A stretch of 17,539 nucleotides of DNA from DATFLS01 sp964413425 (GTDB lineage Bacteria; Fidelibacterota; JAANXI01): the NCBI GenBank assembly GCA_964413425.1, contig CAYPST010000086.1, forward strand, positions 1 to 17,539, written 5' to 3'. Numbering within the stretch: the stretch's first letter is position 1; every line of letters starts with the position of its first letter. Made by a program: the position numbers and the translations under genes. A model generated the notes under the pieces. It had not been told where the DNA came from and did no database searches. It saw nothing but the letters and a program-made list of their open reading frames with translations. Positions 6,565 to 14,057 of this stretch are shown here, one piece after another.

Positions 6565-7779
6565 GTGGCAGCCAAATCGGTAACTGTGGTTCACCCTCTG
6601 AAATTACGCAACATTGTTTGGTTCGTTGTTCTATTAGTTGTCAGCCAGCAGGTGTCTGCTGCTCCACAACAGTTATCCGATCAATCCAGGATTTCAGTGA
6701 TTACAGCCAGTCCGGGAGCTGAATTATACACCGCTTTTGGGCATACTGCTATCCGGGTCCGGGATCCCCGGCTCGGGATCGACAGTGTATACAATTATGG
6801 GACTTTCGATTTCAGCGACCCAGCCTTCTACTGGCAATTTACCAGAGGCGAACTCCGATATTACCTCTCCCGGTGGGAGTTTCATACGTTCAGGAAAGTG
6901 TACCGGGCGGCACATCGCTCGTTATTCGAACAGATGCTGCGCCTGACCCTTCAGCAGCGGCAGGCACTGTACAACTATCTGGAAGAAAATTATCGCCCGG
7001 AGAACCGATATTACTGGTACGATTCGTTTCTCAACAACTGTTCTACCAAGGTACGGGATGCGTTGGTCGATGTCTTCGGGAACCATCTGATATTCGCTGA
7101 TTCGCTGTTTACCCCCTCCGTATCGTTTCGCGAGGCAATACGTCCCTATCTCAGCGGGAGCCCCTGGGGATCGCTGGGCATCAATCTGCTTCTGGGCTCT
7201 CCGGTAGACAGGAACGCCACCTATCAAGAGATGATGTTTTTACCATATGAACTCAAAGATGCCTTTGCCAGCTCTATGATCCAGGAAGCGGGGCATCAAA
7301 CGACTCTGGTGCAATCGATGAGCACCTATCCTGCGCCGGCGTCAGAGGCAGGTTATGGAATTTGGCTAACTCAACCCGCGGTTATTTTCTGGCTGCTGGC
7401 AATGCTGATATTCGGACTGACACTCCGGGAGACGAGGTACCGGAGTTTTCTGCAGTATGTTGATAGTATCCTGTTTGGACTCACCGGGCTGCTGGGAGTG
7501 TTCCTCCTGTTTATGTGGGTGGGAACGATCCGGCCGTGGACCGCCGCGAACTGGAATCTGTTGTGGGCGTTGCCAACGCATTTGCCGGCGGCAATACTGC
7601 TGGCAAGAGGATGGCGCACCCGGGCGCTTAGTTCTTATTTCCTGGGAAGCGCGTTGATAGTAGTTGTAGCAATAGGGCTCTGGCACTTCCTTCCTCAGGC
7701 GCTTCCCTCAAGTATATTACCGCTCTTACTACTCATAAGCCTCCGGGCAGCACGTGTGTATCAATATGGCTCGAAATAG
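6565..7779 (+). CDS. DUF4105 / Lnb-like membrane protein
   Basis: A 404-residue protein starting at a GTG preceded by GGAAG; a second GTG lies seven codons in. A signal-like hydrophobic segment (about 14-33) leads into a periplasmic DUF4105 domain. Its hallmarks are TAFGHTAIRVRDP (56-68) with His60, VYNYGTFDFSDPAFYWQFTRG (75-95), and WYDSFLNNCSTKVRDAL (151-167) with Cys159. The C-terminal third (about 260-400) holds around five membrane helices. The conserved His and Cys are characteristic of the family. A Bacteroides member (Lnb) is known to N-acylate lipoproteins, and the layout here of periplasmic His/Cys domain plus C-terminal helices agrees with that. Function by homology is likely but not proven. 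The gene stands alone, between a pseudogene and a convergent iron operon. Confidence 0.8.
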   Translation: MAAKSVTVVHPLKLRNIVWFVVLLVVSQQVSAAPQQLSDQSRISVITASPGAELYTAFGHTAIRVRDPRLGIDSVYNYGTFDFSDPAFYWQFTRGELRYYLSRWEFHTFRKVYRAAHRSLFEQMLRLTLQQRQALYNYLEENYRPENRYYWYDSFLNNCSTKVRDALVDVFGNHLIFADSLFTPSVSFREAIRPYLSGSPWGSLGINLLLGSPVDRNATYQEMMFLPYELKDAFASSMIQEAGHQTTLVQSMSTYPAPASEAGYGIWLTQPAVIFWLLAMLIFGLTLRETRYRSFLQYVDSILFGLTGLLGVFLLFMWVGTIRPWTAANWNLLWALPTHLPAAILLARGWRTRALSSYFLGSALIVVVAIGLWHFLPQALPSSILPLLLLISLRAARVYQYGSK

Positions 7780-8283
7780 TGCCATAATTCCTATATACCC
7801 GCTATCTGAACAGGATCCCAACGGAATATGGCGCAGCCCGTCCGGATACATCTGGCCCGAATTGCAAGAAAATATCCCTGTCCCGGCGTGGACACCAGAT
7901 GCAATGATTGGCTCTACCTGTTCTCAAATCTCTCTTCTGCCTGACAAGTATTTCCCTTACCGGAAAAATGCGGTTTCCGGGGGGATAAAGATCGGTTTCC
8001 TGCAGGGAAGAATATGTTCCTTACTGGAAAAAATCCGTTCCTTGTAAGAAACGGGAATTCCTCTTTGGTTACTTTCAGTCCGTTCATCATGATCAGTTGG
8101 CATGTGTCTTCGGACTATACATCCGGGACGACCAGGAATGAGAAAACATTCTAACCAGGTATGACCGCGCTTCCGGTAATAAGGTGAAAAGACGTACGCA
8201 ATTTATACTTCCGCGGGATAGTATGCGTATTAAATTTCAAGGACGTTTCACAAGGTAAATCTCTCCGGCTGTGCGCGATAAAA
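7780..8283. other. Convergent intergenic region with degenerate direct repeat
   Basis: About 500 bp lie between two converging genes. A degenerate direct repeat of about 33 bp is present: the copy near 7946-7978 contains TTTCCCTTACCGGAAAAATG and the copy near 8011-8042 contains GTTCCTTACTGGAAAAAATC, 65 bp apart. A frame opening at 7754 has no protein-like features. No clear terminator is seen for either flanking gene. Confidence 0.4.
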
Positions 8284-8964
8284 TCACTGAACTACAGGAG
8301 TGTTGCTCTCCTCGCGGACCGGAGAAGAAACAATTCTCCCGTGCTCCAGATAGAGGATCTCATCTCCGGTCTTTCCCACCGCCGGATTATGCGTTACCGT
8401 GATAACGGCTTTCCCGTCCTGTTTCAGCTGGCGAAAGATCTCCAGAATAATCCGTTCATTGTCCGCATCCAGGTTGCCGGTGGGTTCATCAGCCAGGAGC
8501 AAGTCAGGATCGTTGGTGATAGCCCGGGCAATGGCCACCCGCTGCTGCTCCCCGCCGCTGAGTTCCGAGGGCAGATGATCCGCGCGCTCCCGCAATCCTA
8601 CCCGTTCCAGGGAATCCAGGGCATCGGACCTACTGGGCAGACTGTGAAGGTACTGGGCCAGCATGACGTTTTCCAGGGCCGTGAGATAGGCGATCAGATG
8701 GAACTGCTGGAAGACGATGCCGACGTGATTACGCCGGTATTCCGTCAGCGCATCCCCTGATAATGCGGTGACCTCAATATCATTAACTTCAATACGGCCT
8801 TCAGTCGGCGAATCCAGTCCGGCGATTAGATTCACCAGAGTGGTTTTTCCGCTGCCGGACGGCCCCATCACCACCAGTTCACTGCCGGCTCGGACAGCGA
8901 AGGAGACCTGATCCAGCGCTGTGATGTTCTCATATCGTTTGGTGAGATTCTCTACTGAAATCAT
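8284..8964 (-). CDS. ABC transporter ATPase, LolD/MacB type, in iron-uptake operon
   Basis: A 226-residue ATPase. Walker A is GPSGSGKT (34-41), the Q-loop is in VGIVFQQFHLIAYLTA (81-96), the signature is LSGGEQQR (135-142), Walker B is LLLADEP (155-161) and the switch His is His192. This composition is that of the LolD/MacB/FtsE group, which pairs with FtsX-type permeases. The frame is open to 9069, but the start at 8964 is preferred: MISVENLTKRYENI is the normal N terminus and AAGGAG lies nine bases upstream, whereas the longer form would overlap the permease gene. The permease stop is only four bases before this ATG. As last gene of the FTR1 operon it probably powers the two FtsX-type subunits, as in FetMP/Campylobacter p19 systems. 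Confidence 0.9.
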   Translation of the reverse strand: MISVENLTKRYENITALDQVSFAVRAGSELVVMGPSGSGKTTLVNLIAGLDSPTEGRIEVNDIEVTALSGDALTEYRRNHVGIVFQQFHLIAYLTALENVMLAQYLHSLPSRSDALDSLERVGLRERADHLPSELSGGEQQRVAIARAITNDPDLLLADEPTGNLDADNERIILEIFRQLKQDGKAVITVTHNPAVGKTGDEILYLEHGRIVSSPVREESNTPVVQ

Positions 8965-8968
8965 ACGG

Positions 8969-9937
8969 TTATTCTCCTTGCAATTCCCGGATAACATGCT
9001 GTCGTTTCGATTCCAAATGGTACAAACCTCCGGCGGTGGCATACGCGGCACCGGTCGTGAAGAAAACAATGAATATCCCGGTTATGTCCACCTCTGGCGC
9101 CGTCCCGGACAGGTGATAAATGATCCCATAGGCGAGTCCCAGCGATCCTGCCAGACCCAGGCCGGCAGAAAGTATCGCCAGGAGACCGAATTCGGCGCTC
9201 ACCAGTTTAAAGACTGTCCGCTGTCCTGCACCCAGGGCTTTGAAGATGCCGAATTCCGAACGCCGGTTCGCCGCATCCACCCGGGCCAGGTTGATCACTG
9301 TGGCCACGGCGGCGATCGCTGAGATAATGGCGACGGACAGCATCAGCCGCTGAATGGCGGAAATCACCTGGAATTTCGACTGCACCATCTCTTTTAAAAT
9401 CACCGCATTGGCCCCCCGGTATTGGTCGGGATGATCGGTGCGAATCAGGACCATGGTGGGGTTGGTCACTTCACCATTTCGCAATAGAAAAGAATCGAAT
9501 TCGGTGCCCGACTCGAGGATGGCGATTTCATGTTCCTCATTCCGGAATGAGACGGTTTCCCCCGGTTGGAATCCCAGTGATTCCGCCACTTCCCGGCCTG
9601 CCAGCAGATCGCCGTTTCCTCGCACCAGCCAGGCGGGATTCTGCGTCAATAATTGACCCAGCGGTGCTGTGGCTGCCTGCACATAGTGCCCTCGATACAG
9701 GGTCTGGTGCACCTCTACCGGAACGCCTTCCCCGATATCACTGCCCGGTTCGGGCTGTAAGATGACATTGGCGCCGTATTTGGACATCTCGTGATCCACC
9801 ACCGACTCAAAACTCCCGCCCACAAACCAGGCGCTGCCCAGGAGGCATAATGAAATGCTCACCGTGATGATCATCGGCGCGTACAACCGTTTCCGGCTTC
9901 GCAGAGATGCGGTGACGAGTTTAGAGAACATATTCAT
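8969..9937 (-). CDS. FtsX-type ABC permease 2 of iron-uptake operon
   Basis: A 322-residue permease with one N-terminal helix (about 20-40), a periplasmic domain (about 41-190) and three C-terminal helices (about 195-218, 245-272, 285-308). The cytoplasmic loop RRSEFGIFKALGAG (about 225-239) is the coupling segment contacting the ATPase in FtsX/MacB proteins. It is shorter than MacB and lacks an attached ATPase, which comes from the next gene. The start is uncertain: ATG at 9937 and ATG at 9931 both lack a ribosome binding site, because a dispersed repeat occupies the 231 bp just upstream. It is a paralogue of the permease at 10169, and the two likely form a heterodimer. Confidence 0.88.
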   Translation of the reverse strand: MNMFSKLVTASLRSRKRLYAPMIITVSISLCLLGSAWFVGGSFESVVDHEMSKYGANVILQPEPGSDIGEGVPVEVHQTLYRGHYVQAATAPLGQLLTQNPAWLVRGNGDLLAGREVAESLGFQPGETVSFRNEEHEIAILESGTEFDSFLLRNGEVTNPTMVLIRTDHPDQYRGANAVILKEMVQSKFQVISAIQRLMLSVAIISAIAAVATVINLARVDAANRRSEFGIFKALGAGQRTVFKLVSAEFGLLAILSAGLGLAGSLGLAYGIIYHLSGTAPEVDITGIFIVFFTTGAAYATAGGLYHLESKRQHVIRELQGE

Positions 9938-10168
9938 GAGTTAGTTCAGAAAACGCAGAGGTATCACCAAGGGCGCAAAGGCCACAAAGGCCACAAAGAA
10001 ATCACTATCTAGTTTTGAAATGCAGGGAATATCTGATTTTCTCTGACAGAATAATCTCCTGTCTCTCCCGGACCCGATATTTTGTTGATGGTGAAGTTGG
10101 GAAAATCTGTGGGCATCCTCTTTTTCCGTGTTCATCTGTGTGCCATTTCCTTTTCGTGCTATTTCCTT
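9938..10168. repeat. Dispersed repeat between the two permease genes
   Basis: The gap has the flavour of widely dispersed bacterial repeats rather than an operon spacer. Read on the minus strand one end carries CTTTGTGGCCTTTGTGGCC followed by GCGCCCTTGGTG and CCTCTGCG. It includes a 9-bp tandem duplication, AAAGGCCAC on the plus strand, at 9977-9985 and 9986-9994. The other end (about 10110-10155, plus strand) has TTTTTCCGTGTTCATCTGTG. I recognise both as ends of dispersed repeats common in environmental genomes. No transposase and no convincing gene are present. Confidence 0.55.
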
Positions 10169-11377
10169 TTATTTCAGTAACCGGACGATATCTTTCCGCA
10201 GTTCTTTGCGCAGGAGAAAGAATGACACCACTGCCGCCATCAGGGGAACGGTGACTGATCCCACCAGTAATACTGCATGCGCCTCAAAGGGGATGGCGAA
10301 CAGCACCCGGCTTAAGAAACCAATCAGCAGCTGGCTGATACCATAGGTGATGAACCCCGCCAGAAGCGAAGCCAGCCCGATTTCGGTCAGCACCTGTGCG
10401 AAAATCTTGGCACGAGACGATCCCAGGGCTGCCATGATTCCGAAGTCCTTGAGATGGGCGTGGATGTACATCCGCTCCGCACCGGAGATGGCGGTGACGG
10501 AAGCAATCAGGGTCAGTGCGAACAGCGCCAGGAACACCCCGGACGACGCCCGGATCATCCCCTCCTGCACTTCGGTGATCCGCCGGAGCACCCTGACATC
10601 TCCCTGGGGAATCACCTCTTGAATGGTATAGGCAATCGACGATGCATAGGGGGAGCAGTACCACTGCTCGAATTCCTCCAGAGACAGAGACTCCTCGCCG
10701 TACTGTTCCGCCCGGACCGCCAGTTCATCTTTGGGCTTGATCAACGAACTTACCAGGATCTGATCCAGGGTCTCTCGCTGAATTGTCGCCTGCAGAAAGT
10801 CCAGGTCCACAAACAGATATTTATCCCAGTACGATCCGGTACGCAGTGTGCCGGCAACGGAAAAGGTGTACGCGGTGCCATTGAAGTGCAATGTAACGGG
10901 AGAAGCCACATCCGTCTGCGCACCTGCCACCACCTGTCTTTCGCCAGGAATGTTTCCTTCATAGCTCCAGCCCTTAAAGGTAAGCAGTCCTGCCGACAGG
11001 GTATCCGATTCCACAGAAAAGGTTTCTTGAAACCAGGTGCCTGCAACCGGCAGCGACGTTCCGTCAATATTCACAACCGATTTCTGGATCGGGGCCACTC
11101 CTGCAATATTATTTCGCCAGAAATGCGCTTCGGATTTCAGGGCCCGGAGATCGTCGATTCGGAGCTCACTCGTTGACACTATGGATTGCCGGGGCTCCAC
11201 TACCATATTCGGCACTCCGCTGAGTTCCAGGGCCATCCGGGATTCGGCATTGAAGTACAGTGCGGAGAGCACCACCAGCAGCACGGAAGCCACCGACAGG
11301 GTGAGTGCCAATGAGAGAAACCGGGATTTCCGGATGCTGACAGCGCGTCTGGCCAGGCGGAAGAGAAACGAAATCAT
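10169..11377 (-). CDS. FtsX-type ABC permease 1 of iron-uptake operon
   Basis: A 402-residue permease. An N-terminal helix (about 21-43) is followed by a large periplasmic domain (about 44-275), then three helices (about 278-299, 329-355, 365-390). The cytoplasmic segment HLKDFGIMAALGSSRAKIF (about 308-326) is the ATPase-coupling loop typical of FtsX/MacB permeases. The ATG at 11377 is two bases after the FTR1 stop, and its ribosome binding site (GGGGAG) lies inside the end of the FTR1 gene, so translation is probably coupled. Two FtsX-type permeases plus one ATPase after an FTR1 permease is the arrangement of FetMP-FetABCDEF and Campylobacter p19 loci. The substrate of this ABC part is not established even in those systems. 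Confidence 0.88.
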   Translation of the reverse strand: MISFLFRLARRAVSIRKSRFLSLALTLSVASVLLVVLSALYFNAESRMALELSGVPNMVVEPRQSIVSTSELRIDDLRALKSEAHFWRNNIAGVAPIQKSVVNIDGTSLPVAGTWFQETFSVESDTLSAGLLTFKGWSYEGNIPGERQVVAGAQTDVASPVTLHFNGTAYTFSVAGTLRTGSYWDKYLFVDLDFLQATIQRETLDQILVSSLIKPKDELAVRAEQYGEESLSLEEFEQWYCSPYASSIAYTIQEVIPQGDVRVLRRITEVQEGMIRASSGVFLALFALTLIASVTAISGAERMYIHAHLKDFGIMAALGSSRAKIFAQVLTEIGLASLLAGFITYGISQLLIGFLSRVLFAIPFEAHAVLLVGSVTVPLMAAVVSFFLLRKELRKDIVRLLK

Positions 11378-11379
11378 GG

Positions 11380-12606
11380 TTATTCTCCCCAGGCGGTATT
11401 CACTTCTTCCACCGCCACCTGAATGGAGTCGGCGGTTTCGGTGTACGCTATAACCCGCGGGTTACATCCGCCGGGATTGCCTACTGTTTCAATCTGGATA
11501 GGTGCGTCGCAGTTCAAACAAATCAGTGTCTGGCCGTCGTAGCCATATCCGGTCGGCGGACAGATATAGCAGTAATCCAGGGCAACATGTGGTTCACCTG
11601 TCTCACTCACGGCAACCATGATGCGCTTCTCCTGATATTGATACCGGTGCAGCCCTTTTGTCTGTGGCGTGGGAATGGAAATGGTGCCCTGGTGCGCCTC
11701 GACGTCCACCGGAGGCGGGACCACTACATTCGATGCGATGATGGTAGGCGTAAGCAGGATAACCATGGCCAGGGTCACCACGGAGGCCAGCCCGATCTTG
11801 GTGTATTTCTCTTTCAGGAAATCGTACTGCGCCTTCCGGCGCTCCGCAGGGTTGAGGGCTTCGTAATCCGGCGCCGGGCTGGTGATGAGGTCATACAGGA
11901 CCGTGGCCACTAGTGCCAGCAGCATCAAGGCGATAATACTCGCACTGGTTGAGGCTTTGGAGAGAAACCCCACCACAACCAATAACCCCTCGGTGGAGGG
12001 GAGAATCTCCGTTTCAAAGAACTCGTGAAAACCGTTGGCGATCAGGTGGAGTACCAGCACGCCAAGAATGACTGCGGTGACGTTGAAAAACCGTTTCAAA
12101 TTAATGCGGGCCGTGCCCCGGAGAAATACGAACCCGAACAGCAGCGCCAGGGTAATGCCCAGCAGACCACCGGTGAAATTTTCCACCGGAGTCGAACCGG
12201 AAAGCAGCAGGCTCTGCAGAAAGATGACGGTTTCGGCGCCTTCCCGGAAAACCATGACAAAGGCCACGGTCGCCAGAGCCAGCCCGCTGGAGGAACGGGA
12301 GAGTTTCTGCTCGATTTCCCCCTTGAAATGCCGGGCATGCCGCATCATCCAGATGGTCAGAGAAGCCACCAGAATACCGGCGGCGAAAAACAGGATTCCT
12401 TCTACAAGTTCGTTTTCCGGATTGATACCCATGCTGGACAGCAGAATCGCCAGCAGAACACTCAGTCCCACGGCAATCAGCGCACCCGTATAGACGAATC
12501 TTTTCTTCATCGATTCACCGGTGCGGTCCAGGTAGGCCGCCATAATGAATATTACCAGGAGGGCCTCGATGGACTCCCGGAGTGTGATACCCGCTGCTTC
12601 AATCAT
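11380..12606 (-). CDS. FTR1 iron permease fused to DUF2318-like cysteine domain
   Basis: A 408-residue protein. Residues 1-285 form an FTR1/FetM-type permease with seven or so helices and the two iron-binding REXXE motifs, RESIE (10-14) and REGAE (121-125). In this family the motif glutamates move iron across the inner membrane. After a last helix (about 272-292) a periplasmic tail (about 300-408) carries CYIC (346-349), CLNC (363-366) and GGCNP (379-383). That is the pattern of DUF2318 proteins, which are normally encoded separately beside FTR1 and P19. The tail is thus a natural fusion of two components of FetMP-type uptake systems, and it may bind metal or handle thiol redox. The gene is first in a four-gene minus-strand operon and sits 115 bp downstream of a Fur-box-like palindrome. 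No P19/FetP gene is in the window. Confidence 0.9.
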   Translation of the reverse strand: MIEAAGITLRESIEALLVIFIMAAYLDRTGESMKKRFVYTGALIAVGLSVLLAILLSSMGINPENELVEGILFFAAGILVASLTIWMMRHARHFKGEIEQKLSRSSSGLALATVAFVMVFREGAETVIFLQSLLLSGSTPVENFTGGLLGITLALLFGFVFLRGTARINLKRFFNVTAVILGVLVLHLIANGFHEFFETEILPSTEGLLVVVGFLSKASTSASIIALMLLALVATVLYDLITSPAPDYEALNPAERRKAQYDFLKEKYTKIGLASVVTLAMVILLTPTIIASNVVVPPPVDVEAHQGTISIPTPQTKGLHRYQYQEKRIMVAVSETGEPHVALDYCYICPPTGYGYDGQTLICLNCDAPIQIETVGNPGGCNPRVIAYTETADSIQVAVEEVNTAWGE

Positions 12607-12677
12607 TCTCGTTGCTCCTCATATAATTTAACTCGCATCGTATTTCGGGGCTCATCAGATTCGGCTTGTATCGTTTT

Positions 12678-12712
12678 AAGCGGCTCTGCCGCTTCGGCAG
12701 AAGTCACCGCTT
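12678..12712. promoter_or_regulatory. Leader hairpin upstream of FTR1 operon
   Basis: AAGCGG (12678-12683) pairs with CCGCTT (12707-12712), and inside this CTGCCG (12686-12691) pairs with CGGCAG (12695-12700) around a three-base loop. It lies between the palindromic operator and the FTR1 start, so it would be in the 5' leader of the mRNA. No T-run follows on the minus strand, which argues against a terminator or simple attenuator. Confidence 0.4.
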
Positions 12713-12720
12713 CATAATTG

Positions 12721-12743
12721 TAATTGAGACTAAATCTCAATTA
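12721..12743 (-). promoter_or_regulatory. Fur-box-like palindrome upstream of FTR1 operon
   Basis: TAATTGAGA (12721-12729) and TCTCAATTA (12735-12743) are perfect inverted copies with a five-base centre, CTAAA. The arms closely resemble Fur boxes with AATTGAGA and TCTCAATT ends, and the position 115 bp before the start of an iron permease operon fits. A possible -10 hexamer, TACAAT on the minus strand (12722-12717), overlaps the edge of the site, so binding would block the promoter. Another metal regulator such as a DtxR relative could use it instead. Confidence 0.65.
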
Positions 12744-12744
12744 G

Positions 12745-13526
12745 TTGCTGTTAATTTAAAATACGGAATTTGCTAATGCAAGATGGTTTTTTTCGGTTTT
12801 TTTCGGAACCGAATGCATCCGGTTGCGAGTAATATATTGCCTCTCCCGAAGCATGACCATCTGAGCGCCTGGATATGCCTGGGTTTCGGGGCCACTATGG
12901 ATGGGATATTCTTTCTTCGATATCTTTTTCCCATAGATAGAGTATGCCATCGGTCCCGGCTGTGTCTATGCCGCCCCGATGGGGTTTGGGTGTTTGCTGG
13001 GACCTTTAAATATATTGCCCCTGCCGGGGCATGCCCTCCTGAATCCCTGGGTTTTCAGTTCCGGAGGGACGGAATACTTCCAGGAATACCTGCAAACATT
13101 GCAAGTCCCTTTAGGGACGGGATATTCAGTGCTTGGTCACAACGGAAAGGAAACGAGATTCTGTATCGGCATTCAGTGGATCGAATTCCAGCTTGACAAC
13201 CTCTGCACCATCGTCTATATTTGCTACAAATGATGAGCAAAACTCTCACCATAAGCTGCAAAAAGAATTCCTCTGAGGAGATTTTCCCTCAGTCTATCCG
13301 CTCGAACGTTTTCTGTATCTGTTGTGGGCGGGATCACTGAACCCCGTCCATCCGTATATTTCATTCCTTCGTACATCATTGGTGTAATGTCGTGAGAGAA
13401 CAGAGTCACTCTGTGGTTTTGTGACACAGCCGTAAGAATCTCACAATCCGGCCGGCATGTAAGGTGGAATACAGAGCAGGCCGGGCTATTCTACTATTCT
13501 ATTCAAAGGGAACGAGGAGGAAGAAA
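12745..13526. other. Non-coding region with degenerate repeat units (locus 2)
   Basis: No convincing gene is seen. Near the left end a 10-bp block, GGTTTTTTTC, is tandemly duplicated at 12785-12804. From about 12830 to 13118 there are two diverged direct units about 178 bp apart, each opening AATATATTGC (12831 and 13009), and several GC palindromes. From 13120 to 13460 no structure is evident beyond AT-rich stretches. The ribosome binding site of the OsmC gene is at about 13515-13521. Confidence 0.5.
12831..13118. repeat. GC palindrome repeats (repeat locus 2)
   Basis: This cluster has CCCCGATGGGG (12974-12984), GCCCC/GGGGC at 13017-13030, TTCCG/CGGAA at 13059-13074 and GTCCCTTTAGGGAC (13105-13118). 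The AATATATTGC block precedes both the degraded unit at 12831 and the intact one at 13009. Arms and linkers match the style of clusters at 426-593 and 16354-16713, so all three belong to one dispersed family. Frames running through it on either strand show translated repeats, not protein signatures. Confidence 0.6.
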
Positions 13527-14057
13527 ATGAGTGTTAACACAGCACAGAAGAGCTGCTTAACCCTGAATCTTGAGAACTACAAAGAATTTGTGGAGCAGGT
13601 GAAACAGGATCCGGAGGTGGGGAAGTTCCGGTTTTCGGCGAAGACCGAATGGCGGGACGGGACCATCACCCGCACTGTGGCACGGGACAGAGAAATTCTG
13701 GCAGACGAACCTGAAGCACTGGGCGGGCAGGACAGCGCCGCCGATCCGGTGGAGCTGCTGCTTGCTTCGCTGACCAGCTGCGTTTCCATCGGGCTGGTGA
13801 CCCATGCCGCCAACCAGGGCGTTGATTTCGACGACTTCGAAATAGAAATCACCGGAGATATGGATCTCCGCGGCTACCTGGGACTGGACGAGAAGGTGCG
13901 GCCGGGATATACCAACCTCGATTACATCGTGCGCGTGAAAAGCGATGCCGATCGGGCGACGCTGGAGGACTTATTGAAGAAGGCGGAACAGCATTCCCCC
14001 ATGTTCGATAACATTCGCAATGGAGTCCCTGTGAACTCAAAACTGGAGGTGATCTAA
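13527..14057 (+). CDS. OsmC family protein
   Basis: A 176-residue cytoplasmic protein of the OsmC/Ohr fold. The family core is ADPVELLLASLTSCVSIGL (72-90) with the peroxidatic Cys85, followed by a helix and a beta-strand region around DFEIEITGDMDL (103-114). In OsmC/Ohr peroxidases a second Cys completes the reactive pair near the C-terminal helix; here the equivalent region reads AEQHSPMFDNI (153-163), with Ser157 at the likely position. A one-Cys form suggests a thiol-binding or sulfur-carrier role rather than classical peroxidase. A frame is open from 13464, but ATG at 13527 is chosen because GAGGAGG lies seven bases upstream. The stop overlaps the next ATG by one base (TAATG), so it is coupled to the DUF4395 gene. 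Confidence 0.9.
   Translation: MSVNTAQKSCLTLNLENYKEFVEQVKQDPEVGKFRFSAKTEWRDGTITRTVARDREILADEPEALGGQDSAADPVELLLASLTSCVSIGLVTHAANQGVDFDDFEIEITGDMDLRGYLGLDEKVRPGYTNLDYIVRVKSDADRATLEDLLKKAEQHSPMFDNIRNGVPVNSKLEVI

Noticed and set aside
7754..8047. Plus-strand frame after the DUF4105 gene
   Set aside because: It overlaps the end of the real gene, then runs through the degenerate repeat with no protein-like signature.
8965..9069. Longer N terminus for the ABC ATPase
   Set aside because: The extra 35 residues overlap the permease gene and are unlike the family; the start at 8964 has AAGGAG at correct spacing.
12783..13233. Plus-strand frames in the repeat-rich spacer
   Set aside because: Their similar peptide blocks (NILPLP) are translations of the duplicated DNA repeat, not of a protein domain.
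13224..13427. Minus-strand 67-codon frame
   Set aside because: No ribosome binding site, no recognised family and no neighbour context. It might be a remnant but cannot be supported.
13464..13526. Upstream ATG for the OsmC gene
   Set aside because: The extra 21 residues are unlike OsmC proteins, and GAGGAGG marks the start at 13527.
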